Positions 1-6,052 of a DNA stretch of 10,973 nt are shown piece after piece; position 1 is the stretch's first letter, and each line of letters starts with the position of its first letter. The position numbers were made by a program, and so were the translations under genes. Source of the stretch: Anaerolineae bacterium (GTDB lineage: Bacteria > Chloroflexota > Anaerolineae > Aggregatilineales > Aggregatilineaceae); NCBI GenBank assembly GCA_020848665.1, contig JADLHR010000304.1:1-10973 (forward strand), given 5' to 3'. Under the pieces are notes generated by a model that was not told where the DNA came from, searched no databases, and worked only from the letters and a program-made list of their open reading frames with translations.

Positions 1-4
1 CGTA

Positions 5-37
5 AGAACTCCGCAAGAAATGCGCTAGAACTTCGCA
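5..37 (+). repeat. Three tandem 11-bp direct repeats upstream of the kinase promoter
   Basis: Three units follow each other without a gap: AGAACTCCGCA (5-15), AGAAATGCGCT (16-26) and AGAACTTCGCA (27-37). A fourth, weaker unit may start at 38. Units one and three differ at one position and the middle unit is more diverged. The 11-bp period is about one helical turn. The array ends 17 bp before the candidate -35 box, which is the layout of an activator site such as those used by OmpR/PhoB-type response regulators (inference). The reading frame of the kinase is open through this stretch, so it could instead be coding sequence of something starting outside the window. The repeat itself is read directly from the sequence. 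Confidence 0.5.
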
Positions 38-54
38 ATAAATCGTCGCACCCG

Positions 55-84
55 CTGACACCATACCCCGCCCGCGTGTACAAT
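55..84 (+). promoter_or_regulatory. Candidate sigma70-type promoter of the histidine kinase gene
   Basis: A -35 hexamer CTGACA (55-60) and a -10 hexamer TACAAT (79-84) each match the consensus at five of six positions, with an 18-bp spacer. Transcription would start around 90-92, only a few bases before the ATG at 94. The mRNA would be leaderless or nearly so. This fits the absence of a clear Shine-Dalgarno sequence. It also argues against the GTG at 76, which would lie inside the promoter spacer. Confidence 0.5.
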
Positions 85-93
85 CAGGTCACT

Positions 94-1671
94 ATGTTTC
101 TGCTGCCTGATTACCGCGTTCGCCAGCGCGACTACCTGCTGAACATCAGCCGCGCGCTCACTTCGCAGCTTGACCTGGCCGAAGTGCTGCGTATGATTCT
201 CCAGGCTGCCGCGTCGATGCTGTCCGGTGAGGTGGCGCTGATCGCGCTGCGCGAGAGCGATGCCTTCCGCGTGCGGGCCGTGATCGGCCTCGCGGCAGAC
301 GACGCGCGTACCTTTGACGCCATTCTGCGCGATCTGGATAATGAGTCGTCCACCACAATCGACATGAATGCGACCTACAGCCGGATGCGCAAAGCAGCGC
401 ATGGGCTGGACTTCAACCTGAGCCAGATCGTCGCGCTGCCGATGGTCATGGCCGGCGACATGCTCGGCATCCTGTTCGTTTTTCGCGCTTATGCCGGGGC
501 GCCGACCGAGAACGACTATCGCCTGCTGCAAAGCTTCGCCGACCAGGCCGCGATCGCGGTGCACAACGCGCGCCTGTACGAGTCCTCTAACCAGGAGCGG
601 CAGCGTCTGGCCGCGATCCTCGATCACAGCGCCGACGGCGTGATGATCCTCGACGCCAACCTGGCCGTAGAGCGGTGGAACCGCGCCCTGAGCTGGATGA
701 CCGGGCTGCCCGCCGAGCAGGCGCAGGGTCGCGCGCATGATATCGTCATTCGCTGGAAGCGGCGCACGCTGGGACCGAGCCTGCGCGAGGCGATTGAGCA
801 CGGATGGCCGGGTGAGCCGGACGCCGACTCCCCCGAAACGCTATATGTCGAGGGCGATCTGGAGCGTGTCGACGGCACGACGATCAGCGTCGGCGTTACC
901 TACGCGCCGCTGCGCCGGGCCAACGGCGGGCTGCAGAACGTGATCGCCAACGTGCGCGACATCACCCATTTCCGCGAGGCCGAGCAGCTCAAATCGACCT
1001 TCATCTCGGTCATCTCGCACGAGCTGAAAACACCGGTCGCGCTGATCAAGGGCTACGCCGACACGCTGTCCCGCGAAGACGCGGATTGGGATCGCGCGAC
1101 GACGCTCAACGGGCTGCGCGTGATCGAGGAAGAAGCCGACCGGCTGGGCGAGCTGATCGAAAACCTGCTGGCCGCCTCCAAGCTCCAGGCCGAAGGGATG
1201 CGCCTGACGCTTGACGACGTGAACCTCGCAGCGCTGATCGGGCAATCCATCGAGCGCTTCCAGACGCAGACCACCAGGCACAGCCTGAGCGCATCGTTCC
1301 AGGAGGGTTTCCCGATCATCACCGGCGATCATGCCCGTCTGCGCCAGGTGATCGACAACCTGCTCAGCAACGCGATTAAGTATTCGCCCAAAGGCGGGCA
1401 GATCACGGTGCGCGGCACGTACGATCCGCAGTCGGTGCATATCGCCATCAGCGATCAGGGCATGGGCCTGCCACCGGACCAGCTCAAGCACATTTTCGAG
1501 CGATTCCACCGCGTCGATAACGCGCTGACGAATAACACGCAGGGGACCGGGCTGGGGTTGTATCTTGCCCACGCGGTAATCACCGCGCACAACGGCCGTA
1601 TCTGGGCGACCAATAATCCCGACGGCGGCGCAACCTTTCACTTCATTTTGCCGCGCCAGACCGGCGGCTGA
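94..1671 (+). CDS. Soluble GAF-PAS sensor histidine kinase
   Basis: A two-component sensor kinase of 525 residues from the ATG at 94. In order it has a GAF domain (about 18-160), a PAS domain (about 172-292), a HisKA dimerisation and phosphoacceptor domain, and a HATPase_c ATP-binding domain to the C-terminus. The H-box reads SHELKTP with the phosphorylated His at residue 309. The N-box is DNLLSNAIKYSP (Asn 426), the G1 box is DQGMG (from 454), the F-box is HIFERFHR and the G2 box is GTGLGL (484-489). All catalytic motifs look intact. No membrane segment or signal peptide is visible, so it should sense an intracellular signal, perhaps a small ligand or redox state through GAF/PAS (inference). 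No response regulator gene lies in the window; a partner may lie upstream. An in-frame GTG at 76 would add six residues and the frame is open to the window edge, but the promoter at 55-84 and the family-like start MFLLPDYRVRQRDYLL favour 94. Confidence 0.93.
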   Translation: MFLLPDYRVRQRDYLLNISRALTSQLDLAEVLRMILQAAASMLSGEVALIALRESDAFRVRAVIGLAADDARTFDAILRDLDNESSTTIDMNATYSRMRKAAHGLDFNLSQIVALPMVMAGDMLGILFVFRAYAGAPTENDYRLLQSFADQAAIAVHNARLYESSNQERQRLAAILDHSADGVMILDANLAVERWNRALSWMTGLPAEQAQGRAHDIVIRWKRRTLGPSLREAIEHGWPGEPDADSPETLYVEGDLERVDGTTISVGVTYAPLRRANGGLQNVIANVRDITHFREAEQLKSTFISVISHELKTPVALIKGYADTLSREDADWDRATTLNGLRVIEEEADRLGELIENLLAASKLQAEGMRLTLDDVNLAALIGQSIERFQTQTTRHSLSASFQEGFPIITGDHARLRQVIDNLLSNAIKYSPKGGQITVRGTYDPQSVHIAISDQGMGLPPDQLKHIFERFHRVDNALTNNTQGTGLGLYLAHAVITAHNGRIWATNNPDGGATFHFILPRQTGG

Positions 1672-1687
1672 GCGCGCTTGCCCTCTG

Positions 1688-1719
1688 CGCGGCCCATTCG
1701 ACCGCGAGCGCGGGCTGCG
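1688..1719 (+). other. Stem-loop downstream of the kinase gene
   Basis: CGCGGCCC (1688-1695) can pair with GGGCTGCG (1712-1719), giving eight base pairs including one G-U wobble around a 16-base loop. It starts 17 bases after the kinase stop codon. No U-tract follows, so it is at best a weak or Rho-assisted terminator. In DNA this GC-rich such hairpins also occur by chance. Confidence 0.25.
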
Positions 1720-1726
1720 GTACACT
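1698..1726 (+). promoter_or_regulatory. Weak candidate promoter of the CpXC gene
   Basis: TCGACC (1698-1703) and TACACT (1721-1726) lie 17 bp apart, each matching the sigma70 consensus at four of six positions. This would give a leader of roughly 80 bases before the ATG at 1814. It overlaps the stem-loop at 1688-1719. Read-through transcription from the kinase gene is an equally good explanation. Confidence 0.22.
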
Positions 1727-1813
1727 TCGTCCGGTCGATCAGGCGCGCGGCCAGGCGTCTGGCATCATCTACGTGTACAGGGCGCTGCGGACCAGCGCTG
1801 AGGAGACATCGGC

Positions 1814-3172
1814 ATGTCGCAAGTGGTACGCACGCAAATCACCTGTCCGCGCTGCCGGACTACTTTCTCCGGCATCATCGAGCAGATCATCGATGTCGGG
1901 CAGGACCCGCAAGCCAAGCAGCGTTTTCTGTCCGGACAGATCAACACGCTTGTCTGCCCGAACTGCGGCAACCCGGTCGCGATCGGCACGCCGCTGGTCT
2001 ATCATGACCCGAATAAAGAGCTGCTAATTGTCTACGTGCCGATGGAGCTGAACATCTCGCAGCAGGAGCGCGAGCGCGTCACCGGCGATCTGATGCGCCG
2101 CCTGACCGAGCAGATTCCGCCCGAAAAGCGCCGCGCCTACCTGCTCCAGCCGCGCCAAGCGCTGACCGTTCCGGGCATGATCGACACTATTCTCGACGCG
2201 GACGGCATCACCGCCGAAATGCGCGAGGCGCAGCGCGAAAAGCTGCGTGTGATGGAGATGTTCCTTCAGGCGAATCCGGACCAGTGGCCGGGCCTGGTCC
2301 AGGAGCAGGATGCGCATATCGACGCGCAGTTCTTCCAGTTGCTGCTGATCACCGCCGAAAACGCCGCGCAGACAGGCCACGAAGACATGGCGCAGGGCCT
2401 GCTCGCGCTCTACAACTTCCTGGTCGAGAACACGGCGGCCGGGCGCGAAGCGATCGCCGCCGCCGAGGCTCAGGAGAAGGTCATCCAGGACATTTCGTCC
2501 GAGCTGGAAGCTCTGGGCGAGAACATGACGCGCGAGCAGTTCATGGAGCTGGTGCTGCGCCACGCCGGGGACGAGCAGCACATTCAGGCGCTGGTCGGCG
2601 TGATGCGCCCGGTGTTTGATTATGGCTTCTTCCAGGCGCTGACCGAGCGCATCGACGCGGCGACCGGCGCAGAGCACGACCGGCTGGCAGACCTGCGCGA
2701 TCGGCTGCTGAACCTGACCGCGCTGCTTGACCAGCAGACCCAGGCCGTGCTTCAGCGCGCCGCCGATACGCTGCGCGTGATTCTGAATAGCGAGGACCTT
2801 GACGCTGCCATCCGCCCGCGCCTGGACGAGATTGACGACACGTTCCTGGCGGTGCTTCAGGCCAATATCCAGGCCGCTGAGCAGCAGAACAATCTGGAAA
2901 TGAGCGCGCGCCTCAAGCTGGTGCTGGGGCGCGTGCTGAGCATCCTGCGCGAGAGCGCCCCGCCGCAGATCAGCTTCATCAACAAGGTGATGTCTGCCGA
3001 GACCGATAAAGCCGCGCAGGAGCTGATCGCGACCGAAGGCGCGCAGTTCGGCGGCGAGCTGCTGGAGCTAATGGACGCCATCGCCGACGATCTCGATGCC
3101 AGCGCGCAGCCCGCTACCGCCGATCGTCTGCGGGCCTTGCGCCAGTACGCCGAAGCGCACGTAGCGCAGTAG
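1814..3172 (+). CDS. CpXC-domain protein with long helical C-terminal region
   Basis: A protein of 452 residues. The N-terminal part (about 1-120) carries two CPxC knuckles, CPRC (Cys 11 and 14) and CPNC (Cys 48 and 51). These are the defining feature of the CpXC domain, a presumed zinc-binding fold of unknown function. A segment LLIVYVPMELN (about 70-80) follows the second knuckle. Residues from about 80 to the end are strongly helical, rich in Glu, Ala, Leu and Gln, with no membrane segment, so the protein is probably cytoplasmic. I cannot name a domain for this part. The start is well supported by AGGAG at 1801-1805, eight bases before the ATG. The gene lies 142 bp behind the kinase gene on the same strand and converges on the PBP gene. 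Cotranscription with the kinase is possible but not shown. The function is unknown. Confidence 0.9.
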   Translation: MSQVVRTQITCPRCRTTFSGIIEQIIDVGQDPQAKQRFLSGQINTLVCPNCGNPVAIGTPLVYHDPNKELLIVYVPMELNISQQERERVTGDLMRRLTEQIPPEKRRAYLLQPRQALTVPGMIDTILDADGITAEMREAQREKLRVMEMFLQANPDQWPGLVQEQDAHIDAQFFQLLLITAENAAQTGHEDMAQGLLALYNFLVENTAAGREAIAAAEAQEKVIQDISSELEALGENMTREQFMELVLRHAGDEQHIQALVGVMRPVFDYGFFQALTERIDAATGAEHDRLADLRDRLLNLTALLDQQTQAVLQRAADTLRVILNSEDLDAAIRPRLDEIDDTFLAVLQANIQAAEQQNNLEMSARLKLVLGRVLSILRESAPPQISFINKVMSAETDKAAQELIATEGAQFGGELLELMDAIADDLDASAQPATADRLRALRQYAEAHVAQ

Positions 3173-3180
3173 AACAGCGA

Positions 3181-3210
3181 AGAGCAGTCAGGAGCAGTCA
3201 GGAGCAGCAA
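3181..3210 (+). repeat. Three tandem 10-bp repeats in the convergent junction
   Basis: AGAGCAGTCA (3181-3190), GGAGCAGTCA (3191-3200) and GGAGCAGCAA (3201-3210) are near-identical tandem units just after the CpXC stop codon. They provide the 5' arm of the adjacent stem-loop, and because the arm sequence occurs twice they allow two registers of pairing. They probably arose by slippage. Confidence 0.65.
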
Positions 3211-3232
3211 AGAACTGCTCCTGGCTGCTTCT
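3190..3232. terminator. Strong stem-loop between convergent genes, candidate bidirectional terminator
   Basis: The 15-base arm 3193-3207 pairs with 3215-3229 with one G-U wobble around the seven-base loop CAAAGAA. The stem extends to 3190/3232 with one more wobble, giving about 18 base pairs. It lies 18 bases after the CpXC stop codon and about 30 bases after the PBP stop codon on the other strand. That is where a shared terminator would sit. No clear U-tract follows on either strand, so it may work with Rho or mainly protect mRNA 3' ends. Confidence 0.5.
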
Positions 3233-3250
3233 ATCTGTGCCTCGCCGCTT

Positions 3251-3270
3251 TTAGCTGCCCTTAGCTGCCG
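3251..3270. repeat. Pair of tandem 10-bp units at the end of the PBP gene
   Basis: TTAGCTGCCC (3251-3260) and TTAGCTGCCG (3261-3270) are tandem copies differing at the last base. The second contains the stop codon and last codons of the PBP gene. It shares the 10-bp unit size of the repeats at 3181-3210, suggesting that this junction is prone to replication slippage. Confidence 0.5.
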
Positions 3271-4712
3271 CCGGTCGCCGCCGCAAACGCATCCCCCGCG
3301 ACTGACGCCGCGATAGCCGGGTCAGCTTCGCCTTCCAGCACGACGACTGCCGCGATCGCGGTCATTTCGTCGCCCTGCGTCTGGTCCACAAAACCCAGGA
3401 ACCAGCTATACGGCGTGGCGTCCGGCCCGGCGTAGGCAACCCCGGCGTGGCCGTAGAGCACCAGGTCGCCACGCTGCGCAGCGCGCACAGCCGGGCTTTG
3501 CGCTGCCGCCTGGAGCATCGTCAGCCGTACAACCTCGGCCACGTCTGCACGCAGGATCGCCGGGTTATAGAGCGGGATTCCGACTGGCTCCCAGTCATCT
3601 TCGCCCGCTGCGCGCACTGCGTCCACAATATGCAGCGGAATCCCGTTCCCCTGGTTAGCAACGGCGGCGACCACCTGAAGCATATGCAGCGGCGTGACAG
3701 TCAGCGCACCCTGGCCGGTCGCTGCCGCCAGGTATGCGTCCGGTGACGTGTCGGGACCCAGCGGCTCAATCGACGGAGCAGGAACGGTGCGAAAACGCGC
3801 CAGCTCCGGCGCACGCAGCAGCCCCAGCACGTCAAAGCGCTCCCACAACTGGCCGGGCGACACCCGTTCGTTCAGCGCCGCGACAAACGGGCCGGGGCAG
3901 CCATAGGCGTATGCTTCGGCCAGCGTCAGCGGCTCGTCGGGCGTACCCGGCAAACAGGTCAGCGTCAGGCCGTTGACGCGCACCGGCTCACTGGCCTGCG
4001 CCGAGCTGGTATTCAGGACGAACCCCGCGTTTTCGTCCAGGTTGGAATAGGAGCCGAGGATCGCCGCCAGCAGCACAGTCTGAAGCGCCCCGCCTGGCTG
4101 GTACAGGCCGCTAGTCACGCGGTTGAGCAGCGGCGAGGTGGTCGCGTCAACCGTCAGGCTCTGCCAGTCGGCGTTGAGCGTGTTAGGATCGTAGCCCGGC
4201 CGACTGACCATGCCCAGCACGCGACCAGACGGTACGTGCGCAACGACCGCTGCCCCGCTGCGCGCGCCCATCGCCTCGGCGATCGCCTGCTGCACATCAA
4301 GGTCGATTGTGCTGCGCACATCGCCGCCTTCCTGCGGGCGGTGCAGCGTCTCGTTGATCAGCGTCTTCCAGGTCGTGCCGTCGTCGCCGCGCAGCACACG
4401 GTCGTACGCTTCCTCGATGCCCGAAGCGCCATACTTGAAGCTGTAGTAGCCGGTCGCGCTGGCGACTTCAGGATGCGGATAAAGGCGCTGCGCCAGGCCC
4501 GAGTCCAGCGTGCGGGTCGTCGCCAGCGTCTCGCCATCCCGGTCGTAGATCGTGCCGCGCATGATGTGCTGCTCTGCGATCACATTGCGCGCGTTGTCCT
4601 CGCGCTGTTTCAGACTGTCCGCCTCGACCACAACCCAGTAGCCGACGCTGAGCGCCACCAGCGCGAACGCCAGCAGCAGCGCGCGCGTCACCCGGTTCAG
4701 CTCGGCCGTCAT
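3261..4712 (-). CDS. Class B penicillin-binding protein homologue lacking transpeptidase active-site motifs
   Basis: A protein of 483 residues with one N-terminal membrane anchor (about 10-29). The PBP dimerisation-type motif follows (MRGTIYDRDGETLA, 51-64), then GYYSFKYGASGIE (88-100), and a transpeptidase-fold region from about 150. The overall layout is that of the PbpA/PBP2 partners of SEDS proteins. All three catalytic motifs are altered. The SxxK position reads GALQ (208-211) after YQPG. The SxN position reads GCP (271-273). The KTG position reads HAG (422-424), before a typical WFLGF. It should therefore not form acyl-enzyme or cross-link peptidoglycan. A structural or allosteric role for the adjacent SEDS polymerase is inferred. 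The reading frame is intact, so it does not look like a decayed gene. The ATG shares ATGA with the stop of the FtsW/RodA gene, and GAGAGG lies four bases upstream, which indicates translational coupling. The frame is open upstream to 5000, but that part is the SEDS gene read out of frame. Confidence 0.88.
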   Translation of the reverse strand: MTAELNRVTRALLLAFALVALSVGYWVVVEADSLKQREDNARNVIAEQHIMRGTIYDRDGETLATTRTLDSGLAQRLYPHPEVASATGYYSFKYGASGIEEAYDRVLRGDDGTTWKTLINETLHRPQEGGDVRSTIDLDVQQAIAEAMGARSGAAVVAHVPSGRVLGMVSRPGYDPNTLNADWQSLTVDATTSPLLNRVTSGLYQPGGALQTVLLAAILGSYSNLDENAGFVLNTSSAQASEPVRVNGLTLTCLPGTPDEPLTLAEAYAYGCPGPFVAALNERVSPGQLWERFDVLGLLRAPELARFRTVPAPSIEPLGPDTSPDAYLAAATGQGALTVTPLHMLQVVAAVANQGNGIPLHIVDAVRAAGEDDWEPVGIPLYNPAILRADVAEVVRLTMLQAAAQSPAVRAAQRGDLVLYGHAGVAYAGPDATPYSWFLGFVDQTQGDEMTAIAAVVVLEGEADPAIAASVAGDAFAAATGGS

Positions 4713-6031
4713 ACCGCCTCTCGCTTGCGGTTGCTGAGCACCAGCAGCAGCCCGGTCATCACGAACATCGTCAGCAGCGAGCTGCCGCCATAGCTCACGA
4801 ACGGCAGCGTGATCCCGGTCAGCGGGACCAGCTTCAGCACCCCGCCCATGATCAGCAGCGCCTGGACCGCGACCATCACGCTCAGGCCCGCCGCCAGCAG
4901 GCGGTCGAACGGCTGGTGCGCCTGGACCGCGATCCGCATCCCGCGCACCGCGATCAGCGCCAGAGCCGCCGTGACGGCCAGCATCCCCACCATCCCCCAT
5001 TCCTCGCCAATCGCGGCGAACGCGAAATCGGAATGCACTACCGGGATGATCGTCGGCTGGCCTTGCCCAATCCCCTGGCCGAACAGGCCGCCGGACGCCA
5101 CCGCCAGCAGGCTCTGCACGATCTGGTACGCATCCGAGTCAGCAGTGGGCCAGGGGTTCAGCCAGACGCGCACGCGCAGCGCCACCACGTCGAAAAACTG
5201 CATCGCGGCCAGCATCGCCACGCCGAGCAGCGCCGCGCCGCCAAGCAGTAGCGCCCCCTGCCCGCTCGCCAGATAGAGCATAATCATGAACACGACGAAG
5301 AACAGCGTCGCCGTGCCCAGGTCGCGCTGCCAGACCAGCACCACGACGCAGACGCCCCACATCAGCAGAACCGGCCCCAGAAACGCCGGGGCAGGCGCCG
5401 GCCAGCGCAGCACCCGGCGCGAGTCGTGGCGCATATACGGCGCGTGGTCAGCAAAGTAGCTCGCCAAAAAGACCACCAGCAGGATTTTCAGCAGCTCGCT
5501 CGGCTGGTAATACAGCGCCCCAAAGCCCAGCCAAAGGCGCGGCCCCTCACCGGACGGGTTCTGGCCGAGCACAATCGTGATGCCCAGCAGCGCCAGCCCG
5601 CCGATCAGCCAGGTGTAGCGATAGCGACGCAGCCAGCGCAGATCGCCCGGCGCAGTGGTCAGCGCCAGCATGGCCGCCAGCCCAATCACCAGCCAGAGCG
5701 TCTGCCGGTCCATATAGCCCGGCACCAGCCGCGAGATCAGGTTCAGCCCCCAACCGGTCAGGAACATCGCCAGCGGAAACAGCAGCGGATCGCGGCGCGG
5801 CAGGCGGCGCTCCAGGGCGCTGTATCCAAACACGGCGCACACCGCCCACACCCCGACCGGCCAGAGCGTCGTCCAACCCCGGTCGCGCGCGACGATCAAC
5901 GTAACCTGGTTCAGCAGAATAAACAGGCCCGCCAGCGCCAGCAGCCAACGCTCGGCGGCCTGGAGACGCTCCTGCTCCAGGTCGTCGTCCAGATCGCGGG
6001 AGATCGGCTCGGTAACGGTCGAGGCGTTCAT
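4709..6031 (-). CDS. FtsW/RodA-family SEDS peptidoglycan glycosyltransferase
   Basis: A polytopic membrane protein of 440 residues with about ten hydrophobic segments after a charged cytoplasmic N-terminus of about 28 residues. SEDS polymerases extend glycan strands from lipid II. Signatures visible are RLWLGFGALYYQPSE (165-179), RDLGT (236-240), VRVWLNPW (287-294), the extracellular-loop HSDFAFAAIGEEWG (333-346) with the presumed catalytic Asp at 335, and PLTGITLPFVSYGGSS (403-418). All key positions look intact, and the length is slightly above that of typical RodA. The motifs do not separate FtsW from RodA, so no symbol is given. No Shine-Dalgarno sequence is visible before the ATG; the upstream bases are pyrimidine-rich. 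The start lies 21 bases after the phosphorylase stop codon, so translation probably depends on upstream ribosomes. The 3' end overlaps the PBP gene by four bases, which supports a functional pair. Confidence 0.93.
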   Translation of the reverse strand: MNASTVTEPISRDLDDDLEQERLQAAERWLLALAGLFILLNQVTLIVARDRGWTTLWPVGVWAVCAVFGYSALERRLPRRDPLLFPLAMFLTGWGLNLISRLVPGYMDRQTLWLVIGLAAMLALTTAPGDLRWLRRYRYTWLIGGLALLGITIVLGQNPSGEGPRLWLGFGALYYQPSELLKILLVVFLASYFADHAPYMRHDSRRVLRWPAPAPAFLGPVLLMWGVCVVVLVWQRDLGTATLFFVVFMIMLYLASGQGALLLGGAALLGVAMLAAMQFFDVVALRVRVWLNPWPTADSDAYQIVQSLLAVASGGLFGQGIGQGQPTIIPVVHSDFAFAAIGEEWGMVGMLAVTAALALIAVRGMRIAVQAHQPFDRLLAAGLSVMVAVQALLIMGGVLKLVPLTGITLPFVSYGGSSLLTMFVMTGLLLVLSNRKREAV

Positions 6032-6052
6032 AGGGTGGAGAAGGCAGTCGGG

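Noticed and set aside
76..93. GTG start for the histidine kinase at 76
   Set aside because: It lies within the best promoter match and has no ribosome site. The ATG at 94 gives the family-like start. It cannot be fully excluded because the frame is open to the window edge.
841..1725. A 294-codon open frame on the - strand opposite the kinase gene, and a similar one at 25-801
   Set aside because: Both are antisense to the GAF, PAS, HisKA and HATPase coding sequence and show no domain or convincing ribosome site.
550..4286. Four copies of GCGATCGC (550-557, 2450-2457, 3352-3359, 4279-4286), resembling the cyanobacterial HIP1 palindrome
   Set aside because: All are inside genes, where GC-rich codon use for Ala, Ile and Asp favours the motif. 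Four copies counted by eye in 11 kb are not enough to claim a genome-wide element; a whole-genome count against codon-shuffled sequence would decide.
3261..4712. Pseudogene status of the PBP homologue
   Set aside because: There is no internal stop or frameshift, the length is normal, the non-catalytic landmarks are kept and the gene is coupled to an intact partner. Loss of exactly the three catalytic motifs fits a pseudo-enzyme better than a decaying gene.
4713..5000. N-terminal extension of the PBP homologue up to 5000
   Set aside because: The added residues are the SEDS gene read in another frame (Gly, Ala, Arg and Asp-rich). The ATG at 4712 is followed at once by a proper membrane anchor and shares ATGA with the SEDS stop.
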